This document shows, in pieces, positions 48,163 through 58,276 of a stretch of 64,000 nt of DNA (its first letter is position 1; every line of letters begins with the position of its first letter). The notes beneath the pieces are model-generated. The model did not search any database and was not told where the DNA came from. It saw nothing but the letters and a program-made list of their open reading frames with translations. This stretch comes from Otatea glauca (Eukaryota > Streptophyta > Magnoliopsida > Poales > Poaceae), in the NCBI GenBank assembly GCA_036346275.1, contig CM070713.1, forward strand, positions 63,173,567 to 63,237,566. Direction: 5' to 3'. The translations under genes and the position numbers were made by a program.

Positions 48163-51100
48163 CTAAATAATGAAATGGTCGATCATATGCGTTATGACAT
48201 CGGCACCTTCGCTATGCATGACAGGGTCTTTTACCTGTCCAAATTTCATTCGTATGAACACTCCAGCCTCAGCAATATGTTGACAAACATTAACAGGTTA
48301 CTAAATTGTTGGCATGATAAATACGAGCTTATGACACCAAACTGCATTTTTACCACCGGATATCAGTGCATGGGGCTTGAGAGCCAAAGGTATACCTGAA
48401 TTACACTATGTGCTGCAGATCTTACTTTGCTGTTGTGGAAGCTAACGTCCACCTTTTCCCATGACACACGCTTAAGTCCTTTTAAAAGCCGTTCTGTAAA
48501 TTTCAGTAGAAGTTAGCCCATCATGTGCACTTCTGCTTTAAGGATATAACACATGACATAGGAACTAAGAGCTTATCAAATTATAATACAGCTTTCCAGC
48601 AGACAATTTATGGGAACTCATGATGGAAGAATACTAGAAAATGATGACAGTCCAACCACAAGAATCAAAATGTTGGAACACCATAACCCACGTCAGTGAA
48701 CAGACAGGTAATGATTGATCTGGATTAGTCAGAAAACTGTTCCTGAACATGGTCTCGTTTGTAACCATACCTACGGACTTTATGTCACACCAAAACATTG
48801 TAGGGCCACAAGCATCCCAGGCAACATGCTGTGTAATCAGGGACCCCAGGCAACATCGCATGGCACGTTAAACAACTACAACATGATAATTGAGGCCAAG
48901 CTACCATGTCCTGGCTATTCCAATGAGTTTTGCCAAACTAAGAAGCAATAGTTTATTTCGATTTTCTCAATAGGAAAAACAAAAAGTAAAAAATGAATCA
49001 TCTCGAGGTCTATTTAGGATGGGATTGGATATACATGTGGACATTTCTTCTCTTGAAACGAACAGGAACTAGGAAGTTCATTCCCAGTATGAAATAACAG
49101 CATGCATTAAAAAGAGCATCCACACAAACTCCCTTCCATTATACATATGCAAAATAATACTTTAAATTGCATAAGTAGGAAAATTTAAACCATATTTTCT
49201 AAAGTAGGCAGGATGCCTGTCCCACATTTCAGCATCCCTGCCAATTAAGTTATAGTAATAGGGAGAAAGCTCAGGACAGTAGAATGCTATTGTCCATGCT
49301 CCCAGTTATATTGGGATTTTTAGCACTGCTTATTTGCCAAAATATGACAAGCTTCCCATAATATACTGGCATTACATATTTTGTCGATAAAAAAGTGACA
49401 AAATAGTGATATACAAACACAAACATCGATGGTTTACTCTTTGATTTTAGAAAGGATCAAACATTTACTCAAAACTATAATACAAACCTTCCAGCGTGCA
49501 GTTGTCCACAGCGGTAACATCAGCGTATTGGTTAAGAGTTTCTGCTTTGGATAGTTCCTCATATACAACATGTGGGTAAATCTTGCTTGTTGAATCAACC
49601 CACTGCAAGAATACAATCAAAAGCAGATCACAAATGGTAAAATAAGTGAAAAGATTATGCTACAGGTTCAGAAATACAGGCCAAACCATAGTTACTGGAT
49701 TCACTGTAAACCTCCGCGAATCGCAAAACGGATTCGTCGAACCCGAACCGGTTTAGAGTTCAGCATTCGTGTTCACAGTGAAAATTGAAAGAAAAAGTGG
49801 CGAACCGCGAATCTGAATCCCGTACCGCAACTTCGACAAACCACGTTTCTGGTAACTATAGGCCAAACCAACAAAATTTACATATAAAAAGCCAAAGAGT
49901 TACCTTGGGTAGTTCAGTGTTCCGCCTGATGGATGATGTCCTCCACCCGACAATATCTTAATCAACATTCAGTTATGGAAAAAAAAACTTTAAATTTTTT
50001 TTAATTACATGCATATTTTAGGAGTAAAGTAAGGATACGATCATGACCAACATTGGAGTATGCAACTCTTCGCTTAAATGCTTGCAAAGCAGACCTACAG
50101 CAAGGAATCAGTAAGCATGAAAAGTACAAGAAGACTTCACAATCCAAGCACATAAGGCAGTTGGTGAAGAAAAGCATACATGAACTGTAGGCCCTCCCAA
50201 TCGTCCACCATGCGCTGCAACAATGGAGGCTTTCCATCATCATTGTCAGTAAGAAATAGGTGCTTGCCAGTTTTTCCAAATATGAAGTGAATGATGCAGC
50301 AGGCAAAATTTTCTATCACAGTAACTCCAAAGAGGAAAGGAACCTGCATATTGGTTTAAACAAAAATGAAATTTCAGATCAAACAAAGAAGTTCCCAGCC
50401 AATTAGCCAACTGAACATAAATTAACCTAAGCCTTAAGTATCTAGAAAAAAGCTTTTCCCTGCTGATAGCAGTAGCTGATCTTGGCGTCAGAACAACAAA
50501 GCAAACAGTGTAATCACCTTGTCTTCAGAACAACCAAAGAAACAAAACTTAGCAAAACTAGTGAGTACTGACTAGTCCATACTTGGTTGTTTGAAAGAAA
50601 TGTACAAGTGCCTGAAGCATTCATGTTAACACAAGTACAAAAACGCTTCCACCAAACATTAAGGCCAAACTATTATATTATCAAAATCACTCAAGCAAGT
50701 TAGTTCTTATTTGAGGGAATCAAGCACACATATCTTCAATCTATAATGATATTATATGATTTCTCCATTTCTGAATACAATAACGTATGATAAAATTTAA
50801 GTAACTAATTACCTGCTTGTTTCCTCTGGAACCAAGATGTGGTGTCGCAACAGTTATGAAATTCACTGCCTCAAGCCCATGTATAGTACCTCTGTCGCTG
50901 TCACTCAAACTTTGAGGATCACTTTGCAATGTTCCTCTAGGTGGTTTATAAAGTCTTCCAATAGCATATCTTGCAACCAATCCTCCAACAGAATGCGCAA
51001 CAAAAGATATCATTTTGATCTGTGGTCTTCCGTTGATTTCTTCAATAACCTACCTTGCTAGATTTTGTCATCGATTTGGGGAATGAAGACATAAAGCACA

Positions 51101-53323
51101 GAAAAAGGCATACATACTCAGCAAATAAGCAAGATGCACAGTGAAAAACTAACCTCTTGTGCCAACCGTTCACCCATCACATCAATGCCATCTAAAGTTA
51201 GCTTGTGCATGTTGCAGTTACTACCTACAGAATTATAATATCATTGAAGTAACCAAAAGGAAATGGTTATAACCTAGAAAGATTTTCTTCTATGTTATGC
51301 AAAATAAGATATTCCGTATGATATTAATGTAATAATGGAAATACAAAGAGAAACAAAACCATATTTATCTGAATGATAGAATTTTTAATTTCAACGTGTG
51401 CTGTACATATGGACAGTAGCACAATCATCTGCAACAATGCTCCCTTTTGCATCATAAGTTCATAACAATTTCCAATGTCTATAGAAGTATTTCTACAAGG
51501 AAAGAAGATTGCAATTTTCCAACACATGGAAGATGAGATAAAGTTCATTTCTTTCTTTATTTTCCTTTTATTTTGTGCACGACTGGCTAGAATAAGCTAA
51601 TCATATGTATCAACAGCACACGATAATAAAAATTGCAAAAGAAAAGGTGATGGCAGCAAAAAGAAACTGTTTTTTTTAATAGTAGGGCTTGAACCCAGCA
51701 CCTCAATGGTAAAGGTTGCCACACTAACCATCCAAATACATCAACACTAGGCAACAAGGATTGGTATTTGTGATATGCCAAGATGGCATATTAGTCTTAG
51801 TGAATGTACAGTAACTGGAAGTGTAACACCCTAGCCCAAATTTCGCTCAGTGTCCTAGCCTACCATGGGGCAAACCCACGTATGTATAGCACCCCGCTTA
51901 CGCTTTTGTCCTTTGTTTCATGTAAAAAGATTAATCCGGAGATGCTATATTTGGACCCAACAAACATTATATGTTACTACAACTCACTTTAGAAAACCAA
52001 CATAGGACTAACAGTAATTATATGCTACAACAACTCACTTTAGACAAACAATGTGTGACTAATCCCACCACCGCTCCACACGAGCCTTCACGTTAACGGG
52101 TCGGCGTATTACAGGAAGCTTGCTAATACAATAGCCCAGTAAACAACCATTGAGATAAGCCATGAGCACACAAGCGAATGAGTAGAGCTTACAATGAGCT
52201 ATGACTTTGTCTGGGAGCAGCTTATCAAATTGCTCAGCTCCAAACTGCCAATCTGCCGCGCTGTACAAATAAAGAGAGACAGATAAATGCAGGGGAAGAA
52301 AGAAGAAACAATCCTAATGCTAGCTCAAAAACCACCAAAGTAGCAAAAGCTCGCTAACACGTAGCCTCAACGTATATATGTGAATGCATCGAGAAAAAAT
52401 ATATATAAAACCTCGTTACACATAGCTAGTCAGGTACTCTGAATTCAGAGGTAAGGGTCTAGTTTTGCGTGCTTAGTTGGAAATGACAAACCTGCTCAAT
52501 CTGTATGAATCACGTAGCATGTAGGAGAGACCAGAGTTAACAAAATCGGTAGGGAAAAAATCAGACGAAATTCGAAAATCGTCAAAAATCGTAAAGTTTC
52601 AAAATCAATTTTTTTTAAAAAAAAGTCGACCGTTTTCATGGAAAATCGACGGACTGGTTGAACTTTTTTGGCAGTCGATTTTCCTAGATTTTCACCTATT
52701 TTCGGCTAGTTTACATCGGACAAATTTTTCCGAATTTTTGAATTTTTTTTAATTGGAACCGGTTTACCGAGCGGTTTTAGAAGCCGCACTGAGCGAAAAT
52801 CGAGCGATTTTCGTCAATTTTGTGAACCTGGGAGAGATACTCCCATCTCAATTCAGTTTGATATGAGGATAATTAAATCATCAAATTATTTCGTTTTTTA
52901 TTTTAAAAATTAATATAAATTTCCAGTTCGCTTGTGCTCATCTCTGATAGTCCAATGCTGTGTTACTGTTCCCCCATCCTTTCCCTAAACATAATTCGAA
53001 AAATAAACACTAAATTCAGACAACGATCGAACCAATCAGAAATCCCCAGAGTTGTCAAAACAACCGAAAGATCTCCCCACGAAAAACTGTACGTATTATT
53101 ACTACTAGTATTTTCACGGAGCAATTAAGAACCAACTTGAAGCAATTAGGCAGCCAAAATTACGAGGTAAAAAATAGAAACTAGTTAGATCGCACCAGCA
53201 GCCCCGCAAGCTTAGTAGCCCGTACCTCCCGACGATCCCGTGGACCATGACCACCAGGTGGTCGGCCCCGCCTCCGGCCGGCGACACCTCCTTCCGCCAG
53301 TCTCCACCTCCCAAGTCACCCAT
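48163..53323 (-). CDS. DUF676-type alpha/beta-hydrolase, putative lipase
   Basis: Ten exons in transcription order: 53226-53323, 52193-52260, 51154-51224, 50813-51049, 50180-50343, 50039-50094, 49904-49956, 49488-49602, 48396-48493 and 48163-48234. All have GT/AG borders and phases that close to 343 residues. Residues 20-33 hold the first strand and oxyanion loop (HLVVMVHGIVG). The nucleophile elbow is AHSVGG with Ser99; ATPHLGSRG follows. NVGHDHIVGW at about residues 240 is a plausible position for the catalytic His. The C-terminus (VKDPVMHSEGADVI) matches plant proteins annotated as putative serine esterases of about 350 residues. The substrate is unknown; related yeast proteins act on lipids. 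I chose the ATG at 53323 because it gives the usual short N-terminus; an in-frame ATG at 53353 is possible. Introns carry two hAT MITEs and a SINE-like relic. Confidence 0.9.
49688..49861. mobile_element. 174-bp hAT-type MITE in a lipase intron
   Basis: Ends ATAGTTACTGG and CTGGTAACTATAG are inverted. A perfect 8-base duplication GCCAAACC flanks it (49680-49687 and 49862-49869). The interior is rich in cgaaccg/cggttt-type motifs, common in grass hAT MITEs. Confidence 0.78.
51686..51747 (-). repeat. tRNA-like SINE relic in a lipase intron
   Basis: On the minus strand GGATGGTTAGTGTGG is followed 22 bases later by GAGGTGCTGGGTTCAAGCCC. That resembles the D-arm/A-box and T-arm/B-box of tRNA-derived SINEs. 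The B box is a good match and the A box is poor. A T-rich stretch follows on the minus strand only after a short gap. It is not an intact tRNA gene because no acceptor stem pairs. Confidence 0.4.
52532..52830. mobile_element. 299-bp hAT-type MITE in lipase intron 1
   Basis: The left end CAGAGTTAACAAAATCG is mirrored by the right end, which reads CAGGTTCACAAAATTG on the minus strand. Flanks GGAGAGAC (52524-52531) and GGAGAGAT (52831-52838) form an 8-base duplication with one mismatch. The interior is rich in aaatcg/cgattt motifs. Confidence 0.72.
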
Positions 53324-53828
53324 TTGCCCAGGCTCCCGCATGCCCGTACACACGCACGCGCAGCCCGTTCGCTAAAGGGATTAAGGGAAACGCAGGGGAG
53401 GGAGGTGCTCGGGGAAAGGGACGCGGATGAAATAGGGGTGGGCTCTCTTCTCTCGCCGGAACCAACGCTTTTCCAGGGCGTGGCATCAATTTTTTTTTCT
53501 TTTCAAATCTAACCCCTCACCCTTCCCTTCCCTTCCCTGTCATCAAACCATTCACACGTGACACAGTTAGGTGCTACTGAACTAGGGCAGAACAGTATCG
53601 TGCTTAAGCTAACGTCGAGCCGTCCTGTTGTGGCACCTCTGTTTTCTGTGGTGCTCGGCAACTAGCTGACCACGGCTCTACATTTCTGTTGTGATGCACG
53701 AGTGTGGCACCTGCTGGTACTTCCGTAATGAGAAGAGGCTATTCTTATAATTATACTAAATTTGAAAGAAAAAAAGAGCTTCCTCTCATGGGTGACTCAC
53801 AAAGGCCAACCAAACTAAGAATTACTAT
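53324..53828. other. Upstream region of the lipase-like gene
   Basis: About 180 bases of GC-rich leader-like DNA are followed by AT-richer promoter DNA with a short ccctt run near 53517-53538. No TATA box is certain. Confidence 0.35.
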
Positions 53829-54414
53829 GCTAAACTAGACTGTGTAACTTATTTATTTGTAAATCTAGCCTATCACGAACGTATTTGCAAAAATAGCTCT
53901 CCCTTAACGTGAAAGGCGTGACAAGCCGTGCTCGGGGAGCGTGAAAGTCGGACGCGAGCGCGGCTGCTTGTGAATAGGCATGAGGGAAAGCGAGCTTGGT
54001 GTGGGGGTGCAAGAGCGTGTGTGAAAAGGCAGGTGGGCCTGGCGCTTGCCAGCACGGAGCGTGTAGATGGTGGGCCACGTGGCGCGTGGGTGGCTGTGCA
54101 GTGTGGGGGTACGTGTAGCAAGCAGGGCACCTAGCGCATGGGGGTTTGAGGTGTGGGGGCACATGCGTGCATGCAATAAGCCTCTTGCCATATCCGGGTA
54201 GCGTGGAAGGAGACCTGCCGCGATGGGCCATGCTCTGCTCCCACGCTCGTCAGTGCTGCCGCGACCCCACCACCTCCTGTGCTCTTCGGACGAGACAGGG
54301 GATAGATATCGTCTGTCACGCCTTTCACGGTGGGGGAGAAAGCTATTTTTGTAAATACTTTTGTAGAACTAGTTTTTGTAAAAAAAAATAAAAGCTACAG
54401 GGCTAGTTTATCAC
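53829..54414. mobile_element. Long-TIR Mutator-like element, possible Pack-MULE
   Basis: Arms of about 100-110 bases are inverted repeats. The clearest core is GTATTTGCAAAAATAGCTCT...GTGAAAGGCGTGACA (53881-53923) against its inverse (54314-54358). The outer ends read TGCTAAACTAG and, on the minus strand, TGATAAACTAG. The 390-base interior is much GC-richer than either arm or the flanks and is not repetitive, which suggests captured sequence; its source is not recognised. No 9-base duplication was found, so the exact ends are uncertain. Confidence 0.6.
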
Positions 54415-54552
54415 AATGTTCCCAAACTGACGAGTGGAAACGGCTGAGGTGATTGGTATGGCTGTCTTTGTCCATGTGATTGGGATGGGCGGAGTCCAGG
54501 TGGGCTCAGTTGTTTTGCCAGCTAACTCGAAGGAGCTCGCGTGGGGAAGAAC

Positions 54553-55590
54553 TAGGGGTGGGCAATTTTTAATCGAAACCGAAAAACCGAATCGAATTAA
54601 CCGAAAAAATTGATTTTTTCGGTTTTTGGTTCGATTTGTATTTTGACTCTATTCGGTTTTCGGTGCTCAGTTCGATTTTTGAATCTCAGAAACCGAAATA
54701 ACCAAAGTAACCTCACCCGTCCATCGTCCTCCCCTCGACGCCTTTCTCCTCGCACCACCCCCTCATCTCCTTCCCTTTCCCTACTCCTCCTCGCCGCCAC
54801 CAGCGCACCGCACGCAGCCTCCCTCCCTCTCCACGTGGCCCGCGCGCGGCTCAGCGGCTCCCCTCTCGCGGTCCTACCCCTCCCCCCTCCCTCCCTCTCC
54901 TCCCTCTCACGCGGCTGCGCCCCCTCGCCCCAGCCGCCTTCCTCCCTCTATTGCGTCTTCGTCTCCTCCTTCGTCCTCCGTGAGGCCAGGAGGATCATCC
55001 AGGAGTCTGAAGTATTCTTCGTCTTCTACTACTCTCCCTCTTCCCCTTCCACAAGCAAACCTACCTAGGTTAGGGTTAGGGCTTACTGATATCTCCATAT
55101 CTAATTGATTCTTCTTGATTTGCAGATTATGAAGGAGGATGACAACAACTGGCCAGAGCTCGACCACGTGGACAGGCAGGAGCTCGAGATTGTCATGGGG
55201 AACGAGCACATCTCTTTCACCACCTCCAAGATCGGCTCCCTCGTCGACGTCCAGACTAGCAACGACACAGAGGGCCTCCGCATCTTCTACTACCTCGTCC
55301 AGGTTTGGCCAAATTCGATCCTGATTCTCACAATTATCGCTTGCTTGTTGCCATGCCTTTAATGCTATTCCCGCGCAAGACTCCTTCCGGTCGAGGCAGG
55401 ATGCGTGGTGGCGTGAACGAGCTAACAGATCGATCTGGCGGCTTGCAGGCTTGGAGAGCATCGCTATCATTTTTCGGTGAACCGAATAACCGAACCGAAT
55501 TTTTTTCGGTTAATTCGGTTCGGTTGATAGTTTTAGAAAACTGATTTTTTTAAAATCGAAAAAACCGAATTAACCGAATACCCACCCCTA
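54553..55590. mobile_element. hAT-type element with captured MAGO NASHI DNA
   Basis: Ends TAGGGGTGGGCA and, inverted, TACCCACCCCTA are followed by aaccgaa/ttcggtt-rich subterminal zones. A perfect 8-base duplication GGAAGAAC flanks it (54545-54552 and 55591-55598). The ends match the element at 2682. Between the subterminal zones lie C-rich DNA (54710-54970), a fragment of MAGO NASHI with an intron (54973-55370) and another unassigned GC-rich piece (55371-55460). There is no transposase. This is a Pack-type transposon of hAT rather than Mutator termini. Confidence 0.82.
54973..55302 (+). pseudogene. MAGO: MAGO NASHI fragment, captured
   Basis: Two exon pieces are present. The piece at 54973-55011 encodes VLREARRIIQESE. 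The piece at 55126-55302 encodes 59 codons beginning IMKEDDNNWPE, running through ELEIVMGNEHISFTTSKIG and ending IFYYLVQ. They are separated by a 114-base intron with GT/AG ends, at a junction that fits the MAGO reading frame, and the second piece is followed by its donor gt. MAGO is a core subunit of the exon-junction complex with Y14. The N-terminal half of the protein and the last exon are absent, so no functional product is possible. Substitutions relative to the family are few. Intron retention shows capture from genomic DNA, not an mRNA copy. Confidence 0.88.
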
Positions 55591-55598
55591 GGAAGAAC

Positions 55599-56141
55599 CA
55601 CCGGCCCACCGCAAGGTTTTGATAAAATCCCTTGTTTGACTGTTCCAACAGAAAAATCATCCTCCTTGATTTGTACGAATTTTATAGAAAAAGTGAAGGT
55701 TCTGAATTTCTATGAAATTTGATACTATTCACCCTTTTGAAATAGAGGATTGAGCCATAGGAAAAATGGATCAGATTTTCCTTTGCCATTGATTCCAAAG
55801 AAAACTACAGGAATTTAAACATCCGCCTAGACCTCTTTTTTTCTTTACAAAAATTGAGGCAAATCAAGCTATGTAGCTACAAGTGACCATAATTTGAGCA
55901 CAACTTGAGCAATATTACTCTATTTTATGCTTTCTTAGTAAGATTCATGTGTTAATTCTATTCATGTATTCCAAACACCTCATCTCATATTTTTTTTCAT
56001 GTGTTTTTTAAATCATCTGTACAAGCATTCCTATCCTATTTTTACGTTTTTCCTATTCTTGTGTTTTTTCATTCCTGCTTTCCAAAGAGATTGCATTTGT
56101 GACATAATCTGCTGGCTAGATGCAAAGGGAGCTCTCTATTC
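55599..56141. other. AT-rich spacer with MITE-like half
   Basis: The segment at 55615-55850 contains gattccaaagaaaac and cctatgg-type strings akin to those in the MITE at 56142. It may be a decayed relative, but no matching termini were found. Confidence 0.35.
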
Positions 56142-56458
56142 GAGGCCTCCTTGATTCATATGATTCTAAAAACCCAGGAATACGAAAAACATAGGAATAG
56201 GATAAGAATGCATATGCAAAACAGAGGATAGGAAAACACAGGAATTTGGTCCTCTTTTGTTCACAAGATTTTCAAATGAAAATTTCCATTTACTGTCGGT
56301 GGATATTTTCTTTCCTCGAAATCGCAGGAATTCAACAGATTCCTATGGATCGCATTCCATCGTTTCCTGCCAATCAAATGCATCAACAGTGACCATTCCT
56401 ACAAAATCCTGATTCCTACGATTTTCCTTTGAAAGTCCCATGAATCAAAGAGCGCCTC
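56142..56458. mobile_element. MITE with GAGGC termini
   Basis: The left end GAGGCCTCCTTGATTCATA and the right end, which reads GAGGCGCTCTTTGATTCAT on the minus strand, are good inverted repeats. The interior is full of paired aggaat/attcct motifs. No clear target duplication was seen, so the superfamily is left open. Confidence 0.62.
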
Positions 56459-58146
56459 AGTGAACTTTTTCTACACGCAAATCCTGAATGCGTGAGTGCG
56501 TGACACTGCAAGTACGTCATGGTGTCAAGAAAAAGAAATTAGATTTGAAGTGAGAATGCCTAATAAAGCATGAACGCATGTGTGTATCATCAAGCTAGGG
56601 TAGAAAGAAATTGGTGGCCCATTTGGTGCGTAGATGCACGTCTCACAAGCTCTATTTTATGGCTTAGCTTGTAGTGATTTTCACTTCCAAAATGCCGCTA
56701 CATGTTAACATCAAAAGAGAGGACAAAATGAGAAACGCTTCCAAGCATTAGCAATTAGAAATGACCGCTTATTAGGCGGGGTCGTAGAAGACAAGCATTG
56801 ATACATGGGTTTTTTCTATAAATTAGGGTTCTGTTTATTGGGTTTTTTCCTCCAGCTTAAAAACCAATCTATGACGCTGTTTGTTTAAGCTTAGTTTTTT
56901 TAGCTTATAGCTTAAAAGCAATCGATTTTTATACGTGGTAGAGGTGGTTAATTTTATCCCAACTTTAATGGTATTATTCTAAAACCAACTCTCAATAAAT
57001 CAAAAAAGTATCTCTCCGGTGATTTTGGGTTTTTAGTTAGATGAAGGCTTATGGCTTTTGGAAAATCTCAAGTAAAAATCTATCTAGTTGTTTAGTCTTT
57101 ATGGCTTTTAAACTGATGAAAAAAAACCAAATAAATAAAAGAGCGGCTTTTAACTGTGCTTTTTTCAAAAACATAAACCTTTATATAACTAAAAGCCGAA
57201 ATCTACCAGTGATGTGCTTGTTTGGCTTATTAAATGTTGCTTTTAAACTAATGTCACTGAAGTAATGGTAAAATTAGCCACTTGTCATATACTCTTATGT
57301 ATAAAAGCTGACTACTTTTAAACTACTTAAGCCAAAGACTTGTTTATGTCAGATTTTTGGAATCATAATTGTGCAAGAAATATAATATCAAAGCTGGATG
57401 TTTCATAACTAGAAGCTCGCGATTCTCAAAAAAGAAAGAAGCTCGCGATTGTGTGAAAGGCAGAACAAGGAGTAGATGTTTGACACCGCGGATTCGCCCA
57501 ATTGCAATCACGTTTAGTGCACGCAAAATCATAGGCTAGACCACACACTAGCTGAAAAATATGCGTGCACAAATCCTCCAATGCATCAACTAGCTTGTTG
57601 ATATTTTTCTTTTCCAAGGAGACGTATATTTGTTTTCAAGAAAGACAATGGAGCGAAATACACACACATGTAACTATGTAAGCCTAATTAAACATTATAG
57701 AGAAATACTACTCCACTACGTATGTCAGTAGTTTGAAACTGTCATTTCGTGACCGTGAAACGCAAAGTCGCAGATGATCATTTCAAGAAGGAATCATAAT
57801 CGAGTTTAGTGTAAAACATAGTCATTTCTACAGACCAAAGTCTACCTGTTATGTAGTGTCATAGGTCTTTTTCAGTCCCTCTCAACTTCGGTTGGGCTTG
57901 TATTTATTTCCCTCTCTTTAATGCATTAGCAGAGCTCTTGACTTTTCTTAAAACAAAGGAATCATAATCGTTGTTTCTCGGAAATTTCCCCTACATAAAT
58001 ATGCGCATTCAGATATCGTTCTTTGCCAAGTGCTGGGGAAAAAACACAGAGACAGCAAACAAACTCGAGGCTGCTAATTTTCCAGCCGTCGATCGAACGT
58101 CTGCGATGGTACCAGAGATAAAAGAAAGAAAAAAGAAGATCCTTTT
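56459..58146. other. AT-rich stretch, no supported gene
   Basis: The region at 56870-57330 contains repeated gtttgtttaagct, ggctttt and cttaagcc motifs. These suggest a decayed DNA-element MITE, but its termini could not be fixed. Frames at 57041 and 57344-57617 have no domain. Confidence 0.35.
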
Positions 58147-58262
58147 ATGCTTTTCTTTTTAAGTTACATAAATACTAAAGCATGTATAAATAAGTAGATA
58201 GTGATTACTTACCCCTTATTTGTTTTAAGATTTGTGAAACTTGTATTAAGAGGGAAAACATA
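58147..58262 (-). mobile_element. Mutator-type MITE, copy 4 (inverted)
   Basis: Read on the minus strand it follows the order of copies 1-3: aagtttcacaaatctt, then aagtaatcac, then a t-rich atttatacatgc segment, and an A-rich end. It is shorter and lacks a clear target duplication. It ends 14 bases before the Helitron 3' terminus. Confidence 0.5.
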
Positions 58263-58276
58263 AATTAAAATGAAAA

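Noticed and set aside
48121..48861. Short plus and minus frames near the 3' end of the lipase-like gene
   Set aside because: They overlap its last two exons in other frames. A diverged-looking leucine-rich minus frame at 48634-48861 was briefly considered as an exon but the true penultimate exon is at 48396-48493.
51686..51747. Intact tRNA gene
   Set aside because: A good B-box-like string is present, but no acceptor stem or anticodon arm pairs, so only a SINE-like relic is claimed.
54597..55470. Several long frames on both strands inside the MAGO-carrying element
   Set aside because: They mix C-rich leader DNA, exon pieces and retained intron. Only the two MAGO exon pieces are meaningful.
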